64,000 nt of DNA from Galactobacter caseinivorans (GCF_003640665.1 NZ_QQXL01000005.1:62001-126000), one strand, 5' to 3'; shown: positions 49,438-58,821, numbered from the stretch's first letter. The notes: generated by a model not told the origin, from the sequence alone. Numbers and translations: made by a program.

Positions 49438-50172
49438 CTAAGCGATGGCGAAGGGCTTGCCGCGCTCCGCAGCGCCAGGCACATCGAAGCGCATGCCCTC
49501 CGCTTTGGGGGGCAGGAACATGAAGACCAGCAGCACAATGCTTCCGACGCTGGTGAAGGTAATGAAGTACCAAGGGCCGGCGAAGTTGCCGTCGTGCAGG
49601 CGGCGCCAGGTCAGCGCGATGCTGGGGATCAAGAGTGCCAGCCACACCACAGCGCACAGGATGCAAGCGATCACAAAGAAGGTCAGGGCGCCGGCATCAG
49701 GGGGGCCAGTGGCATCGAGTCGCGTGTAGCTACTGGTGGACGTGGTGCTCGTCGTCTTCTCGAACGGGATGGAGGTGAACATGGCGATCATCGAGATGGT
49801 GAAAAGCACCGTCGGAATGAGGTAGATGAGCGCCAGCATCAGCGATGCCCACCAGTACTCGCTGCGCGAGGCGCGGCCGGTGAAGCGGGCGTAGCTCTTG
49901 AAGAAGCGCCGGGCTGCCTGGCCAAAACTGGCTCCGTAGAGAGGCAGATTCAGGTCATCCGGGGAGGCCGCGCCGAGGGGAGGGGTGAAGCCATAACCGG
50001 CGTTGGCGCCGGGGTTGCCGCTCGCGTACGCGCCGGGCGGCTGGTAGGCGGGCTGTGATTGTCCGCGCTGCGGTTCACCGTATGAAGGCTGGCCGTATTG
50101 CGGTTGACCGGGATTGCCCTGTGGGTGTCCACTGTCCTGCGGGCCGTAGCCACCGCCGGGTTGATTCGACAT
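49438..50172 (-). CDS. DUF805 family membrane protein
   Basis: 244 residues. A Gln/Pro/Gly/Tyr-rich N-terminal region (1-70, repeats of GQPxYG) precedes a DUF805 domain: 'FFKSYARFTGRASRSEYWWASLM' (the conserved RSEYWW), three or four membrane segments and 'ALTWRRLHDGNFAGPWYFI', the second signature RRLHD. Function of DUF805 is unknown. AAAGGGA precedes ATG 50172. The low-complexity head could mediate protein interaction at the membrane. Confidence 0.88.
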   Translation of the reverse strand: MSNQPGGGYGPQDSGHPQGNPGQPQYGQPSYGEPQRGQSQPAYQPPGAYASGNPGANAGYGFTPPLGAASPDDLNLPLYGASFGQAARRFFKSYARFTGRASRSEYWWASLMLALIYLIPTVLFTISMIAMFTSIPFEKTTSTTSTSSYTRLDATGPPDAGALTFFVIACILCAVVWLALLIPSIALTWRRLHDGNFAGPWYFITFTSVGSIVLLVFMFLPPKAEGMRFDVPGAAERGKPFAIA

Positions 50173-50521
50173 GAGTGATCCCTTTCTCGTCGTGAAGTAG
50201 TGCTAAAAAACTTATGCACCGCAACTGGCGTGCCCTGCCACCCATAGTGACAGGTGGCCAGCGCGCCCGCGCGGATGGTGCGGGTGAAGCGCCGCAGTGA
50301 GGCGTTGGAAACGGACTTGCCGCCTCCGCCGACTCCTCACTCTCGGCACCGCTCTTAGCCTCCATCGTGTCAAGTATTCGCAGTGAATGCGTCCGTCGCG
50401 CGGACGATTCCTCCAGAACTCCCACAGGATGATTTCTTGGATTTGATAGAATCTCCACAGAGTCGATGATCTCATCGGCAAAAATATTTGAATACATAAC
50501 TCACCTGAAGCGGGTTTTAAT
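50173..50521. other. 349-bp gene-free region before the OpuC operon
   Basis: No gene is supported. The right half is AT-richer than the surroundings and holds an extended -10 (50444-50452) and a CGATGA/TCATCG palindrome at 50464-50477. No riboswitch class could be recognised by eye. Confidence 0.6.
50444..50452 (+). promoter_or_regulatory. Extended -10 promoter TGATAGAAT for the OpuC operon
   Basis: TAGAAT (50447-50452) preceded by TGA fits an extended -10. It implies a leader of about 60 nt with a palindrome just downstream of the start point. No good -35 is visible. Confidence 0.4.
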
Positions 50522-51163
50522 GTGTGGAATTTTGTCACTGAACGATGGCAACAAATCCTCTTTGCCTCGTATCAACATCTCTCTCTCGTCGTCCAGTGCC
50601 TCATCCTGGCGACCGTCCTCGCAGTAATCATTGCGGTCCTCACAGCGAGGACCCCCTGGCTGGCCGGACTGGCCAACGGCGTCTCCGCCGTCGGGCTGAC
50701 CATCCCCTCCTTCGCCATGATCGGTCTCATGATTGGCCCCCTCGGCTTTGGTCCGCTGCCATCCGTGGTGGTCGTGACCTTCTTCGCGGTCCTGCCCATT
50801 CTGCGCAACGCGCTGGTGGGCCTGAACGGAGTGCCTGCTGCGACCGTGGAAGCGGCGCGCGGGCTGGGCATGAGCCGCCTGCGCACCCTCGCCACGGTTG
50901 AACTGCCCATGGCCTGGCCGGTCATCATGTCCGGCATCCGCGTCTCGGCGCAGATGGTCATGGGCGTGGCAGCAGTCGCGGCATTCGTGCTTGGCCCCGG
51001 CCTCGGCACCTTTATTTTCAACGGCCTCTCCCGCCTCGGTGGGGCCAACTCGCTCAATTCAGTGGTGGTGGGCGTCGTCGGCGTCGTCATCCTTGCGCTC
51101 ATCCTTGACCTGGCCCTCGTTGGCCTGTCCCGCCTCACTATCCGGAGGGGTCTTCGTGTCTGA
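50522..51163 (+). CDS. opuCB: Osmoprotectant ABC transporter, permease subunit
   Basis: 213 residues, five or six membrane segments, BPD_transp_1 fold. The EAA-like loop 'AATVEAARGLGMSRLRTLATVELPMAWPVIMSG' contacts the ATPase. Members import glycine betaine, choline or carnitine. GTG 50522 gives the conserved MWNF start; the Shine-Dalgarno is weak (GAAGCGGG). Overlaps the ATPase gene by 8 nt. Confidence 0.9.
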   Translation: MWNFVTERWQQILFASYQHLSLVVQCLILATVLAVIIAVLTARTPWLAGLANGVSAVGLTIPSFAMIGLMIGPLGFGPLPSVVVVTFFAVLPILRNALVGLNGVPAATVEAARGLGMSRLRTLATVELPMAWPVIMSGIRVSAQMVMGVAAVAAFVLGPGLGTFIFNGLSRLGGANSLNSVVVGVVGVVILALILDLALVGLSRLTIRRGLRV

Positions 51164-52490
51164 GAACCAGAACAAGCCTGCGAACCAGAACAACCAAACG
51201 GCCCAGGGTGACTCCAGCACCGGCGGTACCGCGATCCTCCTGAAAGAGGTCACCAAGAGCTACCCCGGCCAGGTCAAGGCAGCCGTGGGTGGCCTGACTC
51301 TGGAGATCCCGGCGGGCTCGGTGGTCATGTTCGTTGGCCCCTCCGGCTGCGGCAAGACCACCACCTTGAAGATGATCAACCGGCTCATCGAGCCCACCGA
51401 AGGCCAGATCATCATCAATGATGAGGACGTCACGGGCATGGATGCGGACAAGTTGCGCCGCAGCATCGGTTACGTGATCCAGGCCGGCGGGCTCTTCCCG
51501 CACATGACGGTGGCCGCCAATATCGCCATTGTCCCCAAGATGCTGGGCTGGGATAAGGCGCGGATTACGGCCCGTGTGGATGAGCTCCTTGAGCTGGTCT
51601 CACTCGACCCCGCCGTGTACCGGGATCGCTACCCCAAGGAACTCTCCGGCGGCCAGCAGCAGCGTGTGGGCGTGGCCCGCGCGCTGGCGGCTGACCCGCC
51701 AGTGTTGCTCATGGATGAGCCGTTTGGCGCCGTGGACCCCATCACCCGCCAGCGCCTCCAGGATGAGCTCCTGAACATCCAGGCGGAGCTGCACAAGACC
51801 ATCGTGTGTGTGACACACGACTTTGACGAGGCCATGAAGCTGGGCGACTGGATCGCGGTCTTCGATGAGGGGGCGCAGCTGGTGCAGTATGACTCCCCGG
51901 AGCGCATCCTGGCTCAGCCGGCCAATGAGTTTGTTGAGGGCTTCATCGGCTCTGGCGCCGCGCTGAAGCAGCTCTCGCTGCAGCGTGTCCGCGACGTCAC
52001 GCTGCTGCAGCCGGTCACGGCCTCCCCGGGGGAGAACGCCTCTGATGTGCTCTCGCAGCTGCAGGGAACGGGTGCCAAGCACGCCGTGGTCCTTGACGCG
52101 CGCCGTCGGCCCATTCAGTGGCTCTCCACCCGTCAGCTCTCTCGCATGGAGATCATTTCCGACCAGGTGGATCCCAGCCTGCCGCAGGTGGGCGAGTCAG
52201 CCACCCTGAATGATGCGCTGGATGAGATGCTCGTGGCCTCCTCCGGCCAGGCCCTGGTGACGGGCGCCCGCGGCGCCTTTGTTGGGCTGATCAACGTGGA
52301 GTCCGTGACCGAGGCCATCGCGGCCGCGCGGCGCACCAATGGCGATCATTCGGCGCCGGTTGGGCTGAACTCGGGCACCATGGCGGCCGTGGCGGTCGCC
52401 GCGGCGGATCAAGGGCCCGACGACGCCCTGCCGCTGGATGGCGACGGGCCTGACGGCACTTCGCTGGAGGACAGTGGGGTGCGCTCATGA
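51156..52490 (+). CDS. opuCA: Osmoprotectant ABC transporter, ATP-binding subunit with CBS domains
   Basis: 444 residues. Walker A GPSGCGKTT, signature LSGGQQQR, Walker B VLLMDEPFGAVD, switch 'THDFDEAMKLGD'; then tandem CBS domains (from about 280) that sense ionic strength or a nucleotide in OpuA/OpuC systems. The C-terminus is an acidic, Ala-rich tail. GTG 51156 has GGAGGGG 6 nt upstream. ATGA overlap with the second permease. Confidence 0.93.
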   Translation: MSENQNKPANQNNQTAQGDSSTGGTAILLKEVTKSYPGQVKAAVGGLTLEIPAGSVVMFVGPSGCGKTTTLKMINRLIEPTEGQIIINDEDVTGMDADKLRRSIGYVIQAGGLFPHMTVAANIAIVPKMLGWDKARITARVDELLELVSLDPAVYRDRYPKELSGGQQQRVGVARALAADPPVLLMDEPFGAVDPITRQRLQDELLNIQAELHKTIVCVTHDFDEAMKLGDWIAVFDEGAQLVQYDSPERILAQPANEFVEGFIGSGAALKQLSLQRVRDVTLLQPVTASPGENASDVLSQLQGTGAKHAVVLDARRRPIQWLSTRQLSRMEIISDQVDPSLPQVGESATLNDALDEMLVASSGQALVTGARGAFVGLINVESVTEAIAAARRTNGDHSAPVGLNSGTMAAVAVAAADQGPDDALPLDGDGPDGTSLEDSGVRS

Positions 52491-53281
52491 GTGCCGAGGT
52501 ACTCCCCGGCACCGGGCCGGGAAGCCTGAGCGCACTCGATGCCTCCCAGCCCAAGAAACCCTCCGGGTGGGGCTCGCTGATGCTGCAGATCGGCGTCTTG
52601 ATGGTGCTGATCGTGGCGCTGTTCATCTGGATGTCGGTGGCGCCGCTCACCACCGTGGAGCGCACCACCTTGGCCCCGGACGCGCTGTGGGGCATGACCC
52701 TGCAGCACCTGTCCTTGACTGCGGTGGCGGCCATCATCGTGCTGATCATCGCGGTGCCCTTGGGCATCCTGCTCACGCGTGGGCCGCTGCGTAAATTCAC
52801 CGGTGCGGTGTTGGCCATCGCCAACATCGGTCAGGCGGCGCCCGCCGTCGGGCTGGTGGTCTTGTTGGCCTTCTGGCTGGGCTTTGGCTACTGGGCCGCC
52901 GTGGTGGCCCTGGTCGCCTATGCGATTCTGCCCGTGCTGCGCAACACCATGGTGGGACTTGAAGGGGTGGACCAGCGCCTCGTGGAGGCCGGTCGGGGCA
53001 TGGGCATGAGCGCATCCTCCGTGCTGTTGAAGGTGGAGTTGCCGCTCGCCGTCCCCGTCATGCTCTCAGGAATCCGCACCGCGCTGGTGCTGCTGGTGGG
53101 TACCGCCACGCTGGCCACCTTCATCAATGGCGGCGGCCTTGGCCTGCTCATCATCACCGGCGTGAACCTCTCGCTCATGAACGTGCTGGTGGTTGGCTCG
53201 CTGCTTGTGGCGCTGCTGGCACTGGTCATCGATTGGTTGGGGCGCGTGGTTGAGCACGTGGCCCGCCCGAAGGGACTGTGA
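52487..53281 (+). CDS. opuCD: Osmoprotectant ABC transporter, second permease subunit
   Basis: 264 residues, six membrane segments after a 40-residue cytoplasmic N-terminus. EAA loop 'DQRLVEAGRGMGMSASSVLLKVELPLAVPVMLSG' parallels that of the first permease, as expected for a heterodimeric pore. Start by ATGA overlap; its stop overlaps the binding-protein start (GTGA). Confidence 0.9.
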   Translation: MSAEVLPGTGPGSLSALDASQPKKPSGWGSLMLQIGVLMVLIVALFIWMSVAPLTTVERTTLAPDALWGMTLQHLSLTAVAAIIVLIIAVPLGILLTRGPLRKFTGAVLAIANIGQAAPAVGLVVLLAFWLGFGYWAAVVALVAYAILPVLRNTMVGLEGVDQRLVEAGRGMGMSASSVLLKVELPLAVPVMLSGIRTALVLLVGTATLATFINGGGLGLLIITGVNLSLMNVLVVGSLLVALLALVIDWLGRVVEHVARPKGL

Positions 53282-54288
53282 TCATGAAGATCCCCTCCAT
53301 CCAGAATCATCGACGCCGCGCCGCGGCGGGAATCCTGGCCATCGCCGCCGTGGGCCTGGCCGGCTGTGGGCTTCAGCCCGCCGCCGCCTACGTCCCGGAG
53401 GCCGGGCCGGGCAGCCTGCAGGTGATTGACGGCGCCGAGAGCACCAAGGTCACCGTCACCAGTAAGCAGTTCACCGAGCAACAGATCATGGGCAAGATTG
53501 CCGTGCTCACCGCCAAGGCCTCTGGCTTTGAGGTGGGGGACCTGTCCAACGTGCCCGGCTCCCAGCCCGCCCGCGAGCTGATCGCGACCGGCCGTGCGGA
53601 TGTCATGTTTGATTACACCGGCACCGCCTGGCTCACCTATTTGAAGCATGAGACGGGCTACCCGGATCAGAAGAAGCAGTGGCAGGTGGTCCACGATCAG
53701 GATCTGGACAACGGCATCACGTGGGGCGCGCCGGCTCCACTGGATAACACCTACGCCTTTGCCATCAAGGCCAGTAGCCAGGACAAGCTCAAGGGCATCA
53801 CCAAGCTCTCGCAGATTGCCGACCTTCCGGTCAAGGACAGGACCTTCTGCGTCGAGTCCGAGTTCAACTCCCGCCAGGACGGCTTCACGCCCATGCTGGC
53901 CAAGTATGGGTTGAAGCAGGGTGCGGCGGACGGCGTGCCGACCAGCAACGTGTCTGTGCTGGATACGGGCGCCGTGTATGAGGCCACCGCCCAGGGTGCC
54001 TGCAACTTTGGTGAGGTTTTCACGACAGACGGCCGCATCAAGTCGCTGAACCTGACGGTGCTGGAGGATGACAAGAAGTTCTTCCCGTCCTACAACGTGG
54101 CGCCGCTCTTCCGCACCGAGCTGGTGCAGAAGTACCCGCAGCTGGAGGCCAACTTCGCGGAGGTCGCGAAGAAGATGAACAACGAGACCTTCATTGAACT
54201 CAATCGGAAGGTGGACGTTGACGGCGAGGAGCCGGCAGACGTTGCCTTCGATTGGATGGTCAAGCAGGGATTCATCAGCGCTAAGTAA
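53278..54288 (+). CDS. opuCC: Osmoprotectant ABC transporter, substrate-binding lipoprotein
   Basis: 336 residues from GTG 53278 (ATG 53284 possible). Signal peptide with lipobox LAGC, then an OpuAC domain: 'VTVTSKQFTEQQIMGKIAVLTAKASGFEV', 'ELIATGRADVMFDYTGTAW' and 'AFAIKASSQ', as in glycine-betaine/choline/carnitine binding proteins; the aromatic cage cannot be fixed by eye. Completes the four-gene CB-CA-CD-CC operon. Confidence 0.92.
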   Translation: MIMKIPSIQNHRRRAAAGILAIAAVGLAGCGLQPAAAYVPEAGPGSLQVIDGAESTKVTVTSKQFTEQQIMGKIAVLTAKASGFEVGDLSNVPGSQPARELIATGRADVMFDYTGTAWLTYLKHETGYPDQKKQWQVVHDQDLDNGITWGAPAPLDNTYAFAIKASSQDKLKGITKLSQIADLPVKDRTFCVESEFNSRQDGFTPMLAKYGLKQGAADGVPTSNVSVLDTGAVYEATAQGACNFGEVFTTDGRIKSLNLTVLEDDKKFFPSYNVAPLFRTELVQKYPQLEANFAEVAKKMNNETFIELNRKVDVDGEEPADVAFDWMVKQGFISAK

Positions 54289-54328
54289 CGCCAGCGCACG
54301 GCACCACCCGCCAGGGCGGTCGGACTCG

Positions 54329-54958
54329 TCAGAAGACGGGGCTGGCCGCCCTGCTGCCGTCCGGGTTCCAGAGCCCGGAGACCCCGCGCCGGTGGCTACC
54401 GACCAGGTGGGTGTCCACCATGCCGATGGCCTCCATGAGCGCAAACATGGTGGTGGGACCCACAAAGGCAAAGCCGCGGCGCTTGAGCTCCTTGGAGAGC
54501 GCCACGGATTCCTCCGAGGTGGAGGGGACCTGGTCAAGCCTCAGTGGCACCGGCGTGCGTTCGGGGCGGAAGGACCAGATCAGGGCGGGCAGGCCCTCTT
54601 GCTCCCGCAGGGCTAGCGTGGCACGGGCGTTGGTGATGGTCGCGTCCACCTTGCGCCGGTTGCGCACAATCTCCGCGTCCGTCATGAGCCGCTCCACGTC
54701 CGCGTCGCCGAAGGCAGCCACGGCGTCCGGATCAAAACCGGCAAAGGCCTCGCGAAAGGCAGGCCGCTTGCGCAGGATGGTGGACCAGGACAGGCCAGAC
54801 TGGAAGGCCTCCAAGCTGAGCCGTTCAAACAACCCCGTCTCAGAGGTGACGGGCACGCCCCACTCCGAGTCGTAGTAGGCGCTCATGAGGGCGTTTCCGT
54901 TGCCCCAAGGGGTGCGGTCAAGCCCATCCGGCCCGGTGGTTGCGGCGCTCTTATCCAT
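54329..54958 (-). CDS. tag: DNA-3-methyladenine glycosylase I-like protein, zinc ligands mostly replaced
   Basis: 209 residues, cytoplasmic HhH-superfamily enzyme excising 3-methyladenine. The family core 'AYYDSEWGVPVTSETGLFERLSLEAFQSGLSW' is clear, as is 'NRRKVDATITNARA'. However E. coli Tag's four zinc ligands Cys4, His17, His175 and Cys179 correspond here to Thr16, Tyr29, a His in 'DTHLVGS' and Ser, so only one remains. The second-half 'FAFVGPTTMFALMEAIG' is intact. It is a plausible metal-free Tag or a related specificity. It converges on opuCC. Confidence 0.85.
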   Translation of the reverse strand: MDKSAATTGPDGLDRTPWGNGNALMSAYYDSEWGVPVTSETGLFERLSLEAFQSGLSWSTILRKRPAFREAFAGFDPDAVAAFGDADVERLMTDAEIVRNRRKVDATITNARATLALREQEGLPALIWSFRPERTPVPLRLDQVPSTSEESVALSKELKRRGFAFVGPTTMFALMEAIGMVDTHLVGSHRRGVSGLWNPDGSRAASPVF

Positions 54959-55137
54959 GGCCCAACTCTGTCACGGGCCGGCGGGAGGGGCCCGTGGAGG
55001 GGCGGCGGCTGTGCAGGACACGCCGCGACGGTGCCCTCTGGGACCAACTGTGAGGGACGGCCCCTAGTGAGTGTCGGCCCTCTCTGTCACTCTGTGATGA
55101 GCGCCACCCGCCGGGCGGCCCTACGCAGGGAGTCATC

Positions 55138-55557
55138 GTGAACCCCACCGACCACATGTGCCCGTACCTCAGCTATCGCGATTCCGCACGGGAGGTCATG
55201 GACTTCTACGCCTCGGTGTTTGGCGGGGAGGTCTCCCGCTCCACCTTCGGCGAATACGGCATGGGTACCACCGAGGAAGAGAACGCCAGGATCATGCACA
55301 GCCAACTGGTGGTGGACGGCAAAACGCTGCTGATGGCCGCGGATACGCCGGACTCCATGGAGGTTGCGCCCTCCACGACCACCCTGTCAATCTTTGGCGG
55401 GGCCGCGGAAGGCGCCACGTTGCGCACGTGGTGGGCCGCCCTGACAGAGGGCGGAACCGTGGCGCAACCGCTGGAACCCGCGCCCTGGGGAGACTCCTTT
55501 GGCCAGGTGACTGATCGCTACGGGACCCCCTGGTACTTCAATATCGGCACGCAGTAA
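55138..55557 (+). CDS. VOC family protein (PhnB/glyoxalase-like)
   Basis: 139 residues. Two beta-alpha-beta-beta-beta modules: 'CPYLSYRDSAREVMDFYASVFGGEV' and 'FGQVTDRYGTPWYFNI' are hallmarks of the PhnB-like VOC subfamily. Metal ligands of true glyoxalases are not evident, so catalysis is unproven. GTG 55138 is the only start with nearby 'cagggag'. Divergent from tag across 179 bp of non-coding DNA. Confidence 0.88.
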   Translation: MNPTDHMCPYLSYRDSAREVMDFYASVFGGEVSRSTFGEYGMGTTEEENARIMHSQLVVDGKTLLMAADTPDSMEVAPSTTTLSIFGGAAEGATLRTWWAALTEGGTVAQPLEPAPWGDSFGQVTDRYGTPWYFNIGTQ

Positions 55558-55564
55558 GGGGTAG

Positions 55565-55595
55565 GGGCGCCGCCGGGACCTCCCCGCCGGCGCCC
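55565..55595. terminator. GC hairpin between converging genes
   Basis: 8-bp stem gggcgccg/cggcgccc (55565-55572, 55588-55595) between VOC and nitroreductase stops; no U-tract. Confidence 0.45.
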
Positions 55596-55615
55596 GCCGT
55601 GATGGCCACCGCGGA

Positions 55616-56251
55616 TCAGAGCGTCAGGGTCTGTTCCTCAAAGCTCAGCCGGCCCTGGCGGTCGCGGTACCCCGCGCCGTCGGCCGCCGGGTGCCCCAGG
55701 TTGACGACCGCAAAGGAGTGCCAGCCCTTCTCCGCCAGGAACTCGCGATCCACGCCGGACTTGTCAAACCCCGACATGGGACCAACGTCCAGGCCGTTGG
55801 CGCGCGCCGCGAGCAGGAAGTAGCCGGCCTGGATGTGTGCGCTCATTTGCGCCATGCCCGTGCGCAGCGGCTCGTTCGCGGCAAACTCCGCCTGGGAATC
55901 CAACCGGAACGGCGCCAACGTGGCCAGGTGCTCGTGCCAGTTCACGTCATAGGCCAACACCGCGCTCAGCGGGGCGGCCAGCGTCTTGGCGCGATTGGGC
56001 TGGCTCATCAGCGCGCCAAGACGCTCACGGGCCTCCGGGCTGCGCACCCACAGAATGCGCAGGGGCTGCGTGTTCATGGCCGTGGGCGGCATGCGCATCA
56101 TCTCGTGGATGGCGCGTTGCTGCTCCTGCGTCACCGGCGTTGGAGCAAAGGCTGCCGCCGTATGCGCGCCGGTAAAAAGCTGCTCGACGGCGCCCGAATC
56201 CAGTTGGGCGCGTGCGGCGCGTGCCGCAGTGGTCGGGGATTCGATGCTCAC
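55616..56251 (-). CDS. Nitroreductase-family protein, malonic semialdehyde reductase-like (RutE/HadB)
   Basis: 211 residues, FMN-dependent. Features: 'MMRMPPTAMNTQPLRILWV' (FMN site), 'AAPLSAVLAYDVNWHEHL', 'GYFLLAARANGLDVGPMSGFD' and 'SFAVVNLGHPA', as in RutE (3-oxopropanoate reductase of uracil breakdown) and putative NADH dehydrogenase/NAD(P)H nitroreductases. GTG 56251 overlaps the MarR stop (GTGA). Last gene of an MFS-MarR-nitroreductase operon, which suggests a detoxification role rather than pyrimidine use. Confidence 0.88.
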   Translation of the reverse strand: MSIESPTTAARAARAQLDSGAVEQLFTGAHTAAAFAPTPVTQEQQRAIHEMMRMPPTAMNTQPLRILWVRSPEARERLGALMSQPNRAKTLAAPLSAVLAYDVNWHEHLATLAPFRLDSQAEFAANEPLRTGMAQMSAHIQAGYFLLAARANGLDVGPMSGFDKSGVDREFLAEKGWHSFAVVNLGHPAADGAGYRDRQGRLSFEEQTLTL

Positions 56252-56925
56252 CGTGTTCCTGCTTCCGTGGGTGGTTCTGGTGCGGCGGTGGGCGGGTCAA
56301 CGGACATCTCCACCCCCGTGGGATCTGGCCAGGGCCCGTTGAGCTTGAGCAGGAGTTGCGCCAACTGCTCCACCTGGGAGATGTCCCAGGTCCGCAGCCG
56401 CTCCTGCACCTCGCGGCGCTGCTCCCGCCCGGTCTCCCGGTAACTGTCCGCCGCCTCAGTGGTGGGGTGGATCCGCTGGAGACGGGCGTCTCGAGGGTCG
56501 GCCTCGCGGCGGATGAAACCCACCTCGTCCAGCCGTTTCAGCGAGCGCGAGACCATGGACTTGTCAGAGGCCAACAGCTCCGCGATCTCGCGGGAGGTCA
56601 GGCCCTGCACCTCGGTGGCGGCCTGATCGTGATGCCACAGGGCGCCCACGACCTTGAAGTCAAAGGGCAACAGGTCCGGGTGCATCATGGTGGCCCGCAT
56701 GCGCATGGACCGCCTAGCCCCAGCAACCATGCGCGCAAACTCCTGCTCCACGGCAAAGATCCCGCGCTCGTGCGGAGTCAATTCCGCCTTGGGATCCGGC
56801 CCCATGGGGGTGGAGCGGTGTGCGGCCCCATGGGGGCCACACACATCGCTGTCCACCTGATCCGCGGGGTGCGCGGCGCTCGCCGCAGGTGTGGCGCTTG
56901 CTCCGGAATTAGGCGTGGCGGCCAT
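56248..56925 (-). CDS. MarR family transcriptional regulator
   Basis: 225 residues. A 55-residue Ala/Pro-rich N-terminus, then a MarR winged helix: 'FDFKVVGALWHHDQA', 'LTSREIAELLASDKSMVSRSLKRLDEVGFIRREADPRDARLQRI' in outline, and a long dimerisation helix. ATG 56925 overlaps the MFS gene end by 17 nt. As member of the exporter operon it is the probable repressor acting at the promoter palindromes near 58822. Confidence 0.92.
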   Translation of the reverse strand: MAATPNSGASATPAASAAHPADQVDSDVCGPHGAAHRSTPMGPDPKAELTPHERGIFAVEQEFARMVAGARRSMRMRATMMHPDLLPFDFKVVGALWHHDQAATEVQGLTSREIAELLASDKSMVSRSLKRLDEVGFIRREADPRDARLQRIHPTTEAADSYRETGREQRREVQERLRTWDISQVEQLAQLLLKLNGPWPDPTGVEMSVDPPTAAPEPPTEAGTR

Positions 56926-58765
56926 GATGCTCACGACCGTCAGTCGGAATCTCCTGTGCTGCCTGCTCCTGGTCCGTACCGGGGGCAGCGTCGCCCCCGG
57001 TGAGGGGCGCGCCATGACTGGACCCAGCGTCGTCGGGCAGGGCACCCTGACCGGTATCAGAGCCGGCCATCGCGGCACCCGTGGCGGCGATCGGGGAGGC
57101 AAGCACGGGCTCGCCCTCAGCGGGCTGCTCCTGCTCCGCGTCCGCACGCTCCGAGCGCGTCTGGTGAGAGAGCGAGAGGTTCGGCAGGAAGATGACCGCG
57201 ATCAGCGTGACAAGCGCCAGCGGCGCGGCCAGCAGGAAGACGTGCGCCAGGGCGTCGCCGTAGGCCCACTCGAAGATGGGGCGAATGGTCTCCGGCATGG
57301 AGGCCGGGGTCGGCAGTTGGCCGGAGGCGACCATCTCGTTGAAGGCCTTGGCAGCGGCCGGATCCGACTTCTGCAGCTCCACCGCAGCGTTCTGGAGGTC
57401 CGCCTGGCGCTCGCCAAGCAGGCTCGGCAGACGGTTGGCCAGCATGGCACCCAACCATGAGACACCGATGGTGCCGCCGAGGGAGCGGAAAAAGGTCACC
57501 GCGGAGGAGGCGACGCCCAGCTCGCGCGGGCTGACGGCGTTCTGGACCACCAGGACCAGGTTCTGCATCACCATGCCCAGGCCGGAACCCATGACGAACA
57601 TGTAGAGGGCCACGAGCCAGTAATTGGTGTCGTAGTGGATGGTGCCCAGCAGCGCCAGGGAGGCGGTCAGGAGCGCGGAACCGAGGATCACGTAGCGCTT
57701 CCACTTACCCGTGCGGGTAATCAGGGCGCCCACCACGGTGGAGATGATCAGCAATCCGGCCATCATCGGGATGGTCATGACGCCGGCCATGGTCGGCGTG
57801 GCGCCGCGGGCCATGATCATGTACTGCGAGAGGTAGACGGCAGCGCCAAACATGGCCAGGCCCACGGAAATGGAGGCCACGACCGCGAGCGTAAACGTGC
57901 GGTTCTTGAACAGGCCAAGGTCAATCAGGGGCTCCTTGACGCGGAGCTCAGTGATGACAAAGGCGAGCAGCAGGATCGCGGCGCCGCTGGTCATCCAGAC
58001 GGTCTCCGGGCTGGCCCACTTAAAGGACGCCGTGGCGGCGTCTCCGGCCATGGAAACCCAAATCAGCAGCAGGGAGACGCCCGCGCCAAGGAAGACGATG
58101 CCGAGGTAGTCAATGCTGACCTTGCGCTTCTCCAGCTTGGGCAGGTGCAGCGTCTTCTGCAGCAGGTACAGGGCGGCCACCGCGAAGGGCACGGACACAA
58201 AGAAGTTCCAGCGCCAGCCCATGCCGTCCGGGGTCAGGCCACCCATGTTGTCGGTGATCCAACCACCCAGGAGCGGGCCACCCACGGTGCCCACGGCCAT
58301 GACGGCGCCAAAGAGGCCCATGTAGCGCCCGCGCTCACGCGGGGAGATGATGTCCGCCATGACGATCTGGGAGAGAGCGGCCATGCCGCCGCCGCCCAGG
58401 CCCTGGAAGACGCGCATGGTGATGAGCATCTCCGGGGAAGAGGAGAAGCCGGCCACGGCGGAGGAGGCCACAAAGATGATCAGCGAGATCTGCAGCAGCA
58501 TCTTGCGGTTCACCAGGTCAGCGAGCTTGCCCCAGATCGGGGTGGAGACCGTGGTGGCGAGCAGCGCGGCCGTGATGACCCAGGTGTAGTCAGCCTGCGA
58601 GCCGTTGATGTCGTGCACAATCGTGGGCATCGACGTGGAGACAACCGTGTTGGCGATCATCGAAACGAACATGCCAAGCAGCAGGCCTGAGAGGGCCGTG
58701 AGCACCTGGCGGTGAGTCATGGGGGCGACCTTGGGGGAGGCCGCCAGGGGTGGTGCAGACGTCAT
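56909..58765 (-). CDS. MFS transporter, DHA2-type (EmrB/QacA) multidrug efflux
   Basis: 618 residues with about 14 membrane segments (core to about residue 530) and a 90-residue acidic, Gln/Pro-rich C-terminal tail containing the dispersed motif (57028). 'FVSMIANTVVSTSMPTIVHDINGSQADYTWVITAALL' and 'GLGGGGMAALSQIVMADIISPRERGRYMG' are typical DHA2 motifs. Proton-driven export of drugs or metabolites. First gene of the MFS-MarR-nitroreductase operon. AAAGGAC precedes ATG 58765. Confidence 0.9.
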   Translation of the reverse strand: MTSAPPLAASPKVAPMTHRQVLTALSGLLLGMFVSMIANTVVSTSMPTIVHDINGSQADYTWVITAALLATTVSTPIWGKLADLVNRKMLLQISLIIFVASSAVAGFSSSPEMLITMRVFQGLGGGGMAALSQIVMADIISPRERGRYMGLFGAVMAVGTVGGPLLGGWITDNMGGLTPDGMGWRWNFFVSVPFAVAALYLLQKTLHLPKLEKRKVSIDYLGIVFLGAGVSLLLIWVSMAGDAATASFKWASPETVWMTSGAAILLLAFVITELRVKEPLIDLGLFKNRTFTLAVVASISVGLAMFGAAVYLSQYMIMARGATPTMAGVMTIPMMAGLLIISTVVGALITRTGKWKRYVILGSALLTASLALLGTIHYDTNYWLVALYMFVMGSGLGMVMQNLVLVVQNAVSPRELGVASSAVTFFRSLGGTIGVSWLGAMLANRLPSLLGERQADLQNAAVELQKSDPAAAKAFNEMVASGQLPTPASMPETIRPIFEWAYGDALAHVFLLAAPLALVTLIAVIFLPNLSLSHQTRSERADAEQEQPAEGEPVLASPIAATGAAMAGSDTGQGALPDDAGSSHGAPLTGGDAAPGTDQEQAAQEIPTDGREHHGRHA

Positions 58766-58821
58766 GACGTCCTTTCAAAAAGGCGTGCCGAGGCGCGTGG
58801 TCTCGGTGGAGAAGTGGTTGC

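Noticed and set aside
50173-50521. Osmotic or c-di-AMP riboswitch before the OpuC operon
   Set aside because: No conserved riboswitch core could be recognised; only a short palindrome is visible.
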